A DNA stretch of 64,000 nt from Arcuatula senhousia (Eukaryota > Mollusca > Bivalvia > Mytilida > Mytilidae), in NCBI GenBank assembly GCA_963971305.1, contig OZ020305.1, positions 4,125,001 to 4,189,000 of the forward strand, in the 5' to 3' direction. The first letter of the stretch is position 1. Each line of letters begins with the position of its first letter. Shown here one piece after another: positions 46,161 through 58,290 of the stretch. The notes below the pieces were generated by a model. It saw only the letters and a list, made by a program, of their open reading frames with translations. It searched no databases and was not told the DNA's origin. Position numbers and translations under genes: made by a program.

Positions 46161-46341
46161 CGCAACATTCACATTTTTATATAACCCGGATTTTCCGTGA
46201 CTCCGTGAAGGCTACCCAACTGATATGACCCTATTCCCCCTAAAAGGGGAAGAGGAATGTCTGCCGTCTAAACATTGTTGAATTCATCTGTCGGATATTG
46301 AAATTAGCTGTGTTCTGGTAAAAAATAAACAAGTTTAAGCA

Positions 46342-46913
46342 GCCCCTATAATGGTTGAAAGATTTTAGTCCAATAAAATTTATAGGTAATCGGAAAGAAA
46401 GTCACAGGAAAAAAGGTCACAGTTTTGATAGGTAAAAATAATAAAATAAGTTCACAATGTATAGATATTAAAGTTCCTATTGAACTACGTGCTAGTATTT
46501 AGTGTTTTAATTTTTTTCTTCATTTTTGTTTTTCAATACTTAAATTTAAAAATCTTGGGAAACAGTTACGGATATTTGATTCTGATGGCGATATTGAAAA
46601 TTAAGTCTTGCTTAATTTCGCATTGTAAAAACTTTAAAGAATATCTTTTTTCTTATTTTAAAGGCAATCTTAACAGAAGATTATAGATTGTTAGGGACTT
46701 TAGTTTATTTTTGTTATTTTTATTTTTCAAGTTTTATTACATTTTGTCATCCAATAAATAAAAAAAAAAATGAAATTAATTTAGAGTATAAAAATACATT
46801 ATTTTAAATAAAATCTTAAATGTATATACATTGTGACTTTATTTCCTGTGACTTTTCTTCTGTGACTTTTTTTCCTGTGACCTTTTTACCTACATTCAAT
46901 TCATAATAGGGGC
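46342..46913. mobile_element. ~570-bp inverted-repeat element with GTCACAGG subterminal blocks
   Basis: GCCCCTATAATGGTTGAA at 46342 pairs with the inverted end TTCAATTCATAATAGGGGC at 46913. Just inside both ends are repeated GTCACAGGAAAAAA motifs (46401-46414; and, inverted, several copies at 46846-46882). The interior is very AT-rich; a 68-codon frame at 46480-46686 has no recognisable domain. It ends about 60 bases upstream of the SPEF1 5' region. Confidence 0.65.
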
Positions 46914-46975
46914 GAAGGATAAAGTATCATTACTTCCGACTGTAAAGTACTTTTTAAGGAATGCTGGGAAATACC

Positions 46976-46989
46976 GTTGCGACAACAAC
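46976..46989 (+). promoter_or_regulatory. Possible RFX X-box upstream of SPEF1
   Basis: GTTGCGACAACAAC, 132 bases before the SPEF1 ATG, fits the X-box pattern (two imperfect half sites with a two-base spacer) with about two mismatches. RFX factors drive ciliary genes through X-boxes near the start site, and SPEF1 is a ciliary gene. The match is weak. Confidence 0.25.
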
Positions 46990-47120
46990 AAAAAAACTTT
47001 ATCAATGGTTCTTCAAAAATATTGACTTTTCTATGCTCGACACATTATTTAAAGAAATTTTCATCAAGTAACCGTGTTTCTGCTCAAATAAATCATATTG
47101 TGTCACTAAAAGAAGACAAC

Positions 47121-50100
47121 ATGGAACGAGTTCAAGGTGATATGGGCATGGAAGACTTCGATGAAGCAACTTTGGAGGAATTGTACAGTTGGATCGACAG
47201 CATTCCACTATCTAGACCTAAAAAGAATATTGCCCGAGACTTTTCTGATGGTGGTAAATGATGTTAATAACTTGCATACACTGATTGATTAATTTTGTAA
47301 GAAAATACCATAACGATAGTCCTTGTTCAAGTTGTTGACTATCAAAAAGCTCATGGCCGCATGGTCAGAAAAATAATAAGATGTGGAATAAGTGTACGCA
47401 TTGACATTGCTCACATAGCATGGGGTAATGTAAGAAAACCTCAGTGGGAAACAGCTTGTAGCTTCAACCAGGGCAGTAGGCGCTGCTCATCATTCTGCTA
47501 TCGGTCCAAGGTCTAAATACATTGTAAAATTCCTGGCATATACATTGTACAAAATGTGTCAGGGTTAAACTATTTTTTTGGTCCAACCTATAGCTACCCC
47601 CTATCAATAATCCCAGACAAAGCACAAAATTAATACACACAATAAAAATGTGTATGTGTCAATGCTCATTATGATCATGACAAAGTTTTGTCTTAATTAT
47701 TTCAGTAATGTAAAGTTGTCAAGGATCAGTTACAGTTGAAATGAAAATGTACTAACAAATTGTTTTTTTTTGTTGTTTTTTTTTTTATTATGCTTACAAA
47801 TGCTTAATAACTGATACATTTTGATATGTCCTTATATTTAATTGATAAAAAAGAAATAATGGAAAAAACCATGTAATTGTTGTGTCTGTGATGCTTTTCA
47901 GGTAATGCACATAGATTATAAACCAATACATTGTATCTTGTACTTTTATGTTTAAAATTTTAAATTAAAAATGCATGTGCTTTGTCTAAAGAATCAACAT
48001 CATGAACATGATCTTGTATACATTTGTACTTATCAATAATCTATGTTTACCTGTAGTTCTAGTTGCTGAAGTTGTTGCCAATGTGTTCCCACAACTTATT
48101 CAATTTCATAACTACCCCTCTGCAAATGCTACGCCACAGAAAATGGCAAATTGGATATTATTAAACAGGTATCTTGCTGCTGTGATCACCTCTTCCCTAG
48201 CTGTCTAATTCGCTAGTTACAATTATCATTTTGGTTTGTGCTATATTCATAATTTTTAGTTTCAAACTTTATAATGATATTAGTATAATTGTTTGCCATT
48301 TTAATTTATAAGTGTTAGATTTACCAATAAGCAGGTTCAAGAAAATAGTTCTTGGTTTGTTACATGTACATCGTGTACATATAATATTTTATTTAAATTT
48401 TTGTATTTTGTGTCTTTGAATATTTTATAAGTATGCAAAAACAGAAAAATGGTGAAGTTTCAATAAAAATGAATAAACAATGTAAGTGTGATACTGTATG
48501 CATGTACAGTACATGCAGTATATACATTTTAATAACTTATTTATACAAAAATATTCTCTCTCAAAATAATGTTTGGTCTGCTGTTTTATTTGAACTTCAT
48601 TTGTTGTCAAACATTTTCAGTAGAATTATGTACAAAGCTCATTTTCTTAACCCTGCAGATACATGTACATTTATGTCTCTTTATTTCTTGCACAATTAAC
48701 TGCACCATTGTACATAGAGTAAATGAACTGCACTGCATTTGTTCTGAAAATCTCTAAATGCATTCTTTTAACTGATACAATCATGATAAATACCAGTTAC
48801 CAAATATTGTCAAAAAATCAAAAGATTGATTTTTCTATTAAAAAAAAGACTTAGAGATACATGTATATGTATGTATTTATAGAAATTATGCATTCATTTG
48901 CTCTTTTTACAAAATGCAAATGTTTAAGTTTTCTCAAATTACATGTGCCACAGTGGCATTTTATCATGTTTATAAAAATGAAATGACTTTTAAAAAAGTA
49001 CTTTAGCTGTTTTACAAAACAGTTTTTCAAGTTATAATTGTTTTATACATACATGTATATCTTGGATAACTTACAAGTATAGAATAATTAACAAAAACGT
49101 TTTAAAAAGGAACCTTGAACTGACCAAGACCTTCACATTCCACCATTGCCATATGTGTTTGAGAAAACCTTCAACACATTTGCATAAATTTTAACAACTG
49201 ACTCTTGACAACTTTTAACTTAGAAGCTTTAAACTGTAGACTCTTATCATTGCCTTTAATTTCAGATGTAATTTAATTTAAAGCCAATGAGGATCTCAGA
49301 TTTGTTATAAAGTGTAAAGCATGCATGGCTTTGAAACTACACAATGATAAACAAGTGAAAAGACAACACCAATTTAATTTAATATGTAATAAAAAAAAAA
49401 TTTCCATATCATTGTAGAAGATTTGCAACATTTGATGTTATTTTCATCAAGCTTTTAATTTTCAGCTCACATACACTTTAAACTGCATTCTGACATCCTT
49501 TTTGGCCATGTGTTACATGTAGATCTATTCCACCTTATCAAGGGGCACAACTTTTGGTCTGATCTTGTTTTTCGCTAACCTTCTAAATAATTCACATTTT
49601 AATTCCACAGTGTTGATTGCTGAGATGGTTGACTATTGTGTTCCTATGAAAGGTTTGGTTGATAAACACAACTACTCATCCGTTAATCGAACTGACAAAA
49701 AAGAAGCCAATTGGCGACTTATGAATAGGTACGTTACAGTGAGGTCAAGTATGCACTGTTACATTGTACGCCTCACCCGTCTGTAATACATGTAATGCCA
49801 TATGTAGTCCAGTAAATGTTCTTGTAAATCCCTCTCTACTAATTGGTGGTGGCTTATATTTAATATTTTTTCCTTACAGCAGATTTTCTAAAAGAAAATG
49901 GTAAAATAAAGTACAGAATTATCACCTTGAATGGCTATTTGACACATGTCAATGTGTCCATATCAAGGAAATCTTCGTGTACCTGGGGGCTATATAAAAA
50001 AAGATTGAACACTTGTTTGATTAAATCCCACAGTGGATCAAGGGTAGAGAATCCCTTTAAAGGCTTTTTTTTCATTTTCATGTACATGTAGACCTTTGGC

Positions 50101-53100
50101 TAAATGGCCGGTAATTCCCCCTTTTGTCCCAGGGGGATAGTGGGTAGAATCCCCTGAAAAAGTTCTGGATTTGCCCCTTTTGCCTGTATTGTTAGAACCT
50201 TATGAAGCTTTCATTCCCTTAGTACATGTAGCTAAATTTTTTCTCTGAGAATATAGTGTTATTTTATCCATGTAAATGTTTATCTTGTTTATATTAAAAA
50301 TTGTGATTCGAATAATTTAAATAACCTTGTAACCAAAACAAGCTTTTATAGGCTTGGCTTTTCATTTTTGATTCTTTATTTTCTTGTATTTAGTTGACCA
50401 TTAATTGACAATAAATTAACATTTTTACACAGCTTTAACAAGCATGAATTCAAATTACATTGCATGAATAGCATTAAGCTTCCTCACTACATGCTCATTT
50501 AGTTTTTAAAGGCTCTGTTTGTCTTTTTTTTTGATATTATATATATCAGTGTTCATATGAATGCATGTTGTAATTGCACATTAGCTTTATAAAGTAGATG
50601 AAATATTGTTTAGAAATAATTTTTCATCAATTTTTTCAGGTTACAGGTTTTTATGTTGAACTTAAAAAATTAAAGATAAATGTATCTTAGTGGATCTTTG
50701 CTTCATATAACTTCAACAATGTTTCAAAATAGATTTACAATATAAATTGTAATAATTCATTCCCAGAATTTATTATCTCTTTATAAAAGTTTTCTGTTCA
50801 GTTTATTGCAATGCATCAATTTTAAACTTTAAAAAATTCAAACATGTATTATTTTTGTCTTTCAGAAAAGTATTTAAAAAGTTTGGTTTTGAAGTAATGG
50901 ATGATGTCATACGAGACATTGTCAATGCCAAACCAGGCTGTATAGAAAAATTCCTCATCTTCCTGCGGAGAAAGCTGGACAGAGCTCAGTGGGAGTACAA
51001 AAAGATGGCTTCCCCTAAATCTAAGGGCGGAGGAGGTAAACGTGAGTCTGACCAGCCCGAGTCAGACCAGCACATGGGTAAGGAATGGTTTTCTCCAAGG
51101 ACTAGTATTTACCCCCTCTCTCTCCAAGAGCTCTATTTCTTTTCTGATAAATCTTTTATAATTGTCTTATAACTTGAGTGAAAATTTTAAAAATCTACCT
51201 GTGTATATGAGATTTTTTGTTCAAAACTAAGATTAAAAAAAGCAACAAAAATTGCAACACTGTTTTCTTAAGCTTTCAATTAGATAGATTAGCTTGGTGC
51301 AGACCATCACTTTACCTTCTATGCAAAATATAAGCATTGTACCATCATTTGGGAGGAGATATATTCACTCATTTTCATTGCACAATACTGAAAAAGAAAA
51401 ATTTAATTAATTCACAGAATCATAAACATAATGGTTATGGAATACATATTAGTTTTCTGAATGTTATGTGAGCATATCTCTTTTTATTGCTTGTCCCAGT
51501 TAAAGAACTATGTTGGGACATGAAGTTACCCAATGGCTGTATGCATATCAGTCCATTATTTGGTTTGATATTGTAATAAGGAAATAAATTGCATTCGTTC
51601 TAACATATCAATCCAAACAACAGACAAGCCATCAATCTAAAAGTGTCTTGTTTCAGATCTATACAAACAAATATTGTTTTGTCTCTAGAAAACTAAACTT
51701 ATTCCTAGTAGAAAATTCCATTCAGATTTTGCATCATGGATCTACCTGATCTAGATTTGTTTGTATCTTTTTTGTTTTTTCAATTTTTTAATTTATATTA
51801 TGTATCTTTTTTGTATTTTTTTAATTATTTATATTATTTTACAAAATGTATTTGAATAGTAATAAGAAATGCCACATGATTTTTAGATAATGGAAAACAC
51901 AAACAATCCATGCAATTTGTTTTAAATATTTCTCTTTTAAATATCATCATGAGATTAGACTATATAAAAACATAAGTAGCTATTCCTTTACTGCTCACTT
52001 TTGTATCTGTGAGTTAATGCAGTGTAAACTCTCCTTTTGGCTGTTTTGACAGTTCTTGTCAGAGGTGGTGAACCATGGCCGTGGGACACTGGATACTCTG
52101 AAAAAGATTGGATAAGGGACAATAGAAGGGCTCGTGGTAAAACAATGGCTAAATAAATAAATTAGATCTAAGTTGGGTTTGCTAAAATACATGTAGTAGC
52201 TTCATGAAAATAAAAATGCATGAAATTAGCTAATCCTATTTATCATACATTAACAAGTATTAATGTAAAGTAGAGCTTAAGGGTATAATATGCAACTCCA
52301 TCAAGTTAGTTCAAAATTACTCCACCAGTTTTGCTATCTTCCATGATATTTTAGGAAAACTTTTTATTTAGGCCAGCCTAGAGGATTAATTCATTTGATA
52401 ATGTTATACGTACATGTACAATAATTTTGGTTGAAATGATATTAATGATGAAAATTTACAAGTCAGTTGCATTTCACCATGTGAAAGCTTTAGCAATGTT
52501 TTGTGCTTTCTTAAAATAAATGGGTGTACAATCACATAATTTACACAGGTTCAAGGTTCAAACAGGAAAGGAACCCTTTCATCCTTAATAAGCATAAACT
52601 GAAGTTTTGTAACCTTTGAAAACACATTTTCATTCAGTGATATATTCAAATCAGAAGAATTTTTTTTTTTATTTTGTAATGAATTTCTGTTTTCATTAAC
52701 TCGTCACATTAAAATGTTATGTATAAAGTAAAAGGAAACATTTCTGTTCATAAGTGCGTGTACGCTATTTTGGTAAGTTTTGTTTTTGCACATTTGATAT
52801 AAGTTTTAGTAGATTATTTCTATAGATGGTTTGAAATTGGCACATCATTGTTGATAGCTATACATTAAATGCAATTATTAATATTAATACAAGTAAAGGA
52901 TTGAAAATAGACTTTTATGTAGGTACTTAATAAAATAATTTAGGTTTGCAGTTGTAGATGATTTTTAAGCACATCTTTTTTACAGAAAATTTTCTTATTC
53001 TATTTTGTATATGTTACTTTTAATGAACTGGTTTTATTTCAATAATGATCTATTCATATTTTTGGTGTTTATACATGATGTATTTATCTACATGTGCTTT

Positions 53101-56100
53101 CCAACAAAGAAATCTCATGCATTTAATTGAACCAATAAAAAATTATTTATGATACTGATGTTAACAATCTATTTCCTAAAAAAATATGCATGCACTAAAA
53201 TTACATTATATGCACGTACTTGTATGTAAACGTTCTTCATGATTTTGTAATGATCAAATTTAAAGAATGTTTTTATTTGATTTTTTTTTTAATTTAACTG
53301 ACTTGTTTTTAGTCTGTACAAGATTCAGCAGAGACTTTCTAGCTGAAAATTATAACTGGAATGTGGAGAGCTTACATGTAGTTCTGTAATAAAATTCATG
53401 GATCATTCCTTGTCTTCTGTAATAAGTTTAAATAAATTCTTATCTTTGTTCTGCATACTAAATTTTCAGTTGGTTTTGGTTCGTGCAAGTGTCAGTTTTG
53501 ACAATTTCTCAACAACTTCTTCAGCAAATATATAATGAATCAATATAACATTGCTTTTTGTTCCATAGAAAGGGGAACAATTTGGAGCAATAGCCTTAAA
53601 AAGCAGGCACAAATATTTGAAATTATTAAAAAATTATTGAATCTGTGTGACAATTTTTAATGATTGTAATTTTTCAGGATCACCCAGAGGAAAAGGAGTG
53701 AACAAAGCAGAGACATCAAGAGGGTAGGTGGTATATGTTAAAATGATATGAATAATTTTTTACAATAATTTTTTCCAATATTAAATCAAGGCCAGGAAGA
53801 AGAAAAAAACATTAGAACTAAGAGCCGATCAAGGAAGTTCATGCATTTTTGAATTATGAATGAATTCACATAATTCCATGAGAATTCCCATTTTAATATT
53901 GTATTTTGTTATTACTTATAGTTTCAAGGTTTTTGTTGCACTACTTTTAAGGCTTTGTCCGTTTGTTTTCAAAATGCCAAAAATAATTACCTAGTCAGAT
54001 TACAGACATATGTGCTTTAAGGTAGTTAATTAAGCAGGTTTTGCTATTGAATACAATATATTTATGAACCTTTCAGCTACTTGTTCAGAGATCCCGAACT
54101 TGAACAAATAAACCTAATCACCCTTCAAAGGTATAAATGGAAGTCATGTAAATGGAACGGTCTCACAGAATATTATGCTTCCTTTATATGGAATGGTCTC
54201 ACAGAACATTGCTTTCTATACAAAAGATTGAATGGTGGTGGTTAGGTTTTAAGCATCCTTGGAAACCCTGGGATTTTTCTATTGCTTACACATTCATCAC
54301 CCCTGGGTCATTAGTCTCATTACACATAAAATTCTTTGTTTTTGAGAGTTTTGTTTTGAGCCTTTAGATTGGTCGCACTTCCTTTTTTTAAATGCTTTTT
54401 AACAAAGTTTCTGTATTTAAATTCTTAAAAGTTCAAGATCAGATCAAAACTATGCAAACAAACAAAATCATAGGAAATGATCCAGGGGTGAGGAATGAGT
54501 AAGCAAGAGAAAGAACCCCTTGGTCTCCGAGGATGGGGTTTAAGAGGAATCAGTCACTTATGAAATATATATTTGAAGGATAATGATAATCTGTCTTTCT
54601 TATGCTTTGCTTTCTATCAGAGAGAATTTAAAATTTCAATGTTGATAAAAAGATTGAACTTCAAATATAAAGGATTCTTTCATCAATAAAAAATCGTCTC
54701 TTATAGATAGGCTACAAAAGACTTTCTCTAAAGGATAACTTCATTCATAAAACTATTGGGGAAAATATTTTTGCGTGGGTTTTTTATCTTTTGTTTTTTA
54801 TATTTCTGTGTTTTCCAAAAACATTAAAGGAATTGAATGCTAATAATACAAAGATGTTAGATTACAGCATTTTTACTTCTATTGTGTTAATTATGCATGT
54901 GTAAGAAACTCACTTATTTTCATAGGTTTTATTACAATTTCATGTCAGGATGCAGGTATTTTCAATCACTGTTTTTTTTAAGCATTTAAATTAAAATTCT
55001 GTGTCTAAACAATATACTGTTACAATGTTGTCCTTTATTATAAATCAATGAGAATTTGGGAGTGTCAATTTAAGCTATTGAAAACATTTTCAGTTTACCT
55101 ACTTTTACTTTGAAAAAAAACAAACTTTTAAAACTAGAACATAGAAATAAAGAAAGATTGCTGTCTTTTTCCATCCTGGATTTGAAAGCTGTCACTGATG
55201 TATGGAGGTTGTGGTACATACACTTATGTCACATTATATTATAATCTATTCACAGGGAGTGCGATTTTCAAAGGTGTCTTACATGTGTATATATAATTGT
55301 GACATCAATTTGTTCATGTAAATTGTACTGGTAATGATGTCATATATTTTAAAAAATCTGGCCCCAGGATGAATAAATATTTGGTGGCTGTATTCTCTGT
55401 TCATTTATTTAAGATATGGACAGGAATATAAAAAGGAAATTGAGAAGAGGTAACAACTGCCAATCCCCTTGTGCACTGTATTTATTACCTTCTGTTTTTA
55501 TTCCTCTTTACTTAATTTATGTCATTATTTTCTACCAAGAATTTTTTTTCATTAATTATATAATTTATTTACACTTATTTGGACGGTTTTGAATTTATAA
55601 ATATGAACAAGTCTTAGAACTGCAATTTTCCTACTTAACAGAAAGCACAAAAATGATTTTAAAAAAATACAAATTCCCATATGCGTGTTTTAAAACTAAA
55701 TCAAAAGTATTCTTAAATTCAGTGTTTCTCAGCTATTAAAAACAATCTGGAAAGCTGACTTTCAAATATTTTCCTATAACTACATTGTGCAAGGTCTAGG
55801 AATATAATATTTCATAATAAAATGCTTAATACTTACCATTCATCCTTTGTTATATTTTCTGTTTTGTCTCAAGAGATGTACTGTAAAACCTTTGTAATAT
55901 TCTATCCTTGACTAAAAACAGAATGTTCTTTGTTAAAATTTGTGTATTGTTTAAAAAAAAACTGGTGATTCCTAAAAACTTTATGAAAAGTTCAAAGATG
56001 TATGTCATGAAATCTTTTTAAGGCAATTCTTTTGCATGTCCTATAAACTTTTGAAGTCTGTACAAATGTTTCATTAATAAACAAACATTTTCATACATTT

Positions 56101-58114
56101 TAGTGATAAAAAAAAATATGCACACATCTTATATTACCAAAAAATATCAAGCAACAATTAAGTGTCATTTTATACTTTTTAATTGAAAAATATACATTTC
56201 ATTATGTAAAATTTACATTATATTGATGCATAATAATTGAATAGTAAAAGATAAAGGTTTCAATTGTATTTTAGGCCAAATCAACCAGGAATTCCAAAAC
56301 GAAAAATAATAACTTCCATAGCAGAGAGTGACACTGTTCCCAGGATACTGTACGAGGAAAAGGAACAAGAAGTCATGGCTAAGGACGAAACAATACAGGT
56401 ATTTGTAGATATAGCTCTCACATTGAGTGATAGTTATCAACTTTTTATCGGTAATAAGCGGCTTTTTCCTTTGATCTCATCTGCCTGATATTTTTTAGTA
56501 TCATGGAAGTCCGTGATACAAGAAAATATCAGGTGGGAGCACTTGATAACTGTGAGGTCATTACCGATAAAAAGAATATTATATACTTTCCTTTTTGATA
56601 CTATCTACATCTAGACTCGTATCAGACTCGTCCTACCGGACTCGTCAGATACTCACCTAGATATAGATAGTATCAAAAAGGAAAGTACATAATATTCTAT
56701 ATATCTTTATACCAAGAACTCAAGTTGTACTCTCTTCTTCATATGAGAAAAAAAATCAGAAAATAAGCTAGTGTAAATCCTAAAATTGATATAAATGATT
56801 TATTAAATTTAATAGTAAGAAATGATTGTCCAAATACTTTGTCATAATTTGGTTTTGCACAACTTTGTCATAATTTGGTTTTGCACAACTTTGTCATTTA
56901 CACATCTTTATCTGTTGGAGACAAGGTGGAACCATTATCAACACTTTTTTATGCAGTACAATATTAAACTAAAAAAAATGTATTTTTGTTTTTAGATTCT
57001 TCAGGCCAAAATCAACAGAATGGAACATTTAATTCACTTGAAAGATGTTAGAATAGATGACTTGAATAATAGACTTGAATCTCTTCGGCCAACAGGGGTC
57101 AGAAGGTAAATGAGACCTCTCCACATGTATAGCTACTAGTATTTATTGGAAAAGACCCTCTCACATGCAGCAACTGGTCCTTCATTGGACAAGACCCCCT
57201 CACACATGCAACTGGTACTGGTCTTATTTATATGTATAATCACTGGATGAAGTCAGCACTGTATATGGGTAATGGAGAGGACCGTGGTATCATCAGTTTT
57301 CTGTAACCTATAAACAAAAATGTATTTATTAAACAAATGAGACTGAAGTTTATAGAATTACATTTATTTTAAAATAATAAGAATGCTTTTGATTTTATGT
57401 TAATGAAGGACTTCCATTAAATTTCATTCTAGGTTTTCAAAACTAATTTTAAATTCAAATCTAATGATTTTTTAAATAGAGAAACTTTGTATAAGTATAA
57501 ACTGTTTTGCATTTAATTAAACCATTTCAGTTGAGCTTATCAGGATTTTTCCCTTTACTAATTATTTTTTTTTGCAATTCATTTTTATTTTGAAAATAGG
57601 ACTAATTACTGCTTCATTTACTGTAGATAAAGATCAAAATATTTTGAACATAATCTGTATGCAATTACAACATTCACATAGGTTTGAAAATTATGTTTAA
57701 GCACTGGGGTTTTGAAAAAGGTGATGTTAACTGTTCATATACTATTCTTTCATGGTCATGAATTGGGTCCATGAAGTTAAAGTTAACTTTATCTCTGTTT
57801 CAAATTTTTCATATTTTTTCCATAATTTTTATTGTATTAAATTGTTTTCAACAGCTTTTTACAATGGGTTTAGCAAAGTTAAAATATTTTACAAGTATTT
57901 TTTTATTTGTTGTTAATACAAGTGACTTATTTGTCTTATCTACTTTGCTCATTAATTTTTTGAGTGAACAAAAGTGCAAGATATAAAATACAAATACCAA
58001 AATGGGTATAAATATACATGTTTTTAATGAGCATTTTTACATCAGATGCGTATAGTACCAAGCAGTAAACACTGTAAATAAAATATAAATAATTTATTTC
58101 ATTTCAGAATGTGA
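47121..58114 (+). CDS. SPEF1: SPEF1/CLAMP, calponin-homology ciliary microtubule protein
   Basis: SPEF1 binds and stabilises microtubules in the axoneme central apparatus and in planar-polarised cells. Exons: 47121-47253, 48057-48168, 50866-51077, 52053-52136, 53678-53723, 55414-55449, 56275-56398, 56996-57105 and 58108-58114. All junctions are GT/AG, phases agree, and they sum to 864 bases (287 residues and TGA). The N-terminal calponin-homology domain (residues ~12-115) has the family patterns Glu-Leu-Tyr-Ser-Trp-Ile-Asp, Pro-Leu-Ser-Arg-Pro-Lys-Lys-Asn, and His-Asn-Tyr. A variable Gly/Ser/Lys-rich linker (~125-230) follows, then a coiled coil (~233-280: Ile-Leu-Tyr-Glu-Glu-Lys-Glu-Gln, His-Leu-Lys-Asp-Val-Arg-Ile-Asp-Asp-Leu). 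The ATG is the one that aligns with the family start. An alternative exon 2 is at 49611-49728. Exon 4 (84 bp) is in phase at both ends and may be optional. Linker exons 4-6 are called from splice sites and phase only. Confidence 0.88.
47368..47650 (-). repeat. Penelope-like 3' tail in SPEF1 intron 1
   Basis: Inverse-orientation, diverged copy. GATGTGGAATAAGTGTACGC at its 3' end, the CAGGGTTAAACTATTTTTTTG block and the CAAAGCACA block match the reference tail at 39593-40239. Confidence 0.7.
49611..49728 (+). CDS. SPEF1: Alternative exon 2 of SPEF1 (exon 2b)
   Basis: Bounded by AATTCCACAG and AATAG|GTACGT, this 118-base exon enters in phase 1 and leaves in phase 2, exactly like exon 2a (48057-48168, 112 bases). 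It encodes a homologous version of the same calponin-homology segment: Val-Leu-Ile-Ala-Glu-Met-Val-Asp at the start, His-Asn-Tyr in the middle and Glu-Ala-Asn-Trp-Arg-Leu-Met-Asn-Arg at the end, against Val-Leu-Val-Ala-Glu-Val-Val and Met-Ala-Asn-Trp-Ile-Leu-Leu-Asn-Arg in 2a. Both lengths are 1 mod 3, so including both or neither shifts the frame; one of the two must be chosen. With 2b the protein is 289 residues. Exon 2a is closer to the usual SPEF1 sequence. Confidence 0.85.
54077..54130 (+). CDS. SPEF1: Candidate optional SPEF1 exon
   Basis: A 54-base open segment between CCTTTCAG and CAAAG|GTATAA. It enters and leaves in phase 2, which fits between exon 5 (ends phase 2) and exon 6 (starts phase 2). 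It would add 18 residues (Tyr-Leu-Phe-Arg-Asp-Pro-Glu-Leu-Glu) to the linker without altering the rest. There is no homology support, so it could be chance. Confidence 0.35.
56429..56700. repeat. Two adjacent hairpins in SPEF1 intron 7
   Basis: The first: AGTTATCAACTTTTTATCGG (56432) pairs with the complement region near 56540-56570 (TTACCGATAAAAAG), with an inner CTGATATTTT...AAAATATCAG pair. The second: GAATATTATATACTTTCCTT (56574) pairs almost perfectly over ~40 bases with the segment ending AGTACATAATATTC near 56696. They start about 30 bases after exon 7, so they could be MITEs and could influence splicing. Confidence 0.7.
56836..56897 (+). repeat. 26-bp tandem duplication
   Basis: The unit ACTTTGTCATAATTTGGTTT followed by TGCACA occurs twice plus a partial third copy, about 100 bases before SPEF1 exon 8. 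Confidence 0.75.
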
Positions 58115-58246
58115 GTGCAAAACGGTTAAGACATTTAGAACTAAGTTTGTTAATGTGTTGTACTAGTAAATGAATTATTGTGTCTTACTTTGAAAATATA
58201 AGAATTTGGAAGAAAAAATTGATTTATAAACCCTTTCTTACTCTAA

Positions 58247-58252
58247 AATAAA
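58247..58252 (+). terminator. AATAAA polyadenylation signal of SPEF1
   Basis: AATAAA 133 bases past the TGA stop at 58112-58114, ahead of the TTAA-flanked element. Confidence 0.5.
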
Positions 58253-58290
58253 AATTGTTCTTAGCTTTCTTTGTTTCATGTAATTTTTAA

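Noticed and set aside
51995..52192. 65-codon minus frame overlapping SPEF1 exon 4
   Set aside because: Antisense shadow of the coding exon.
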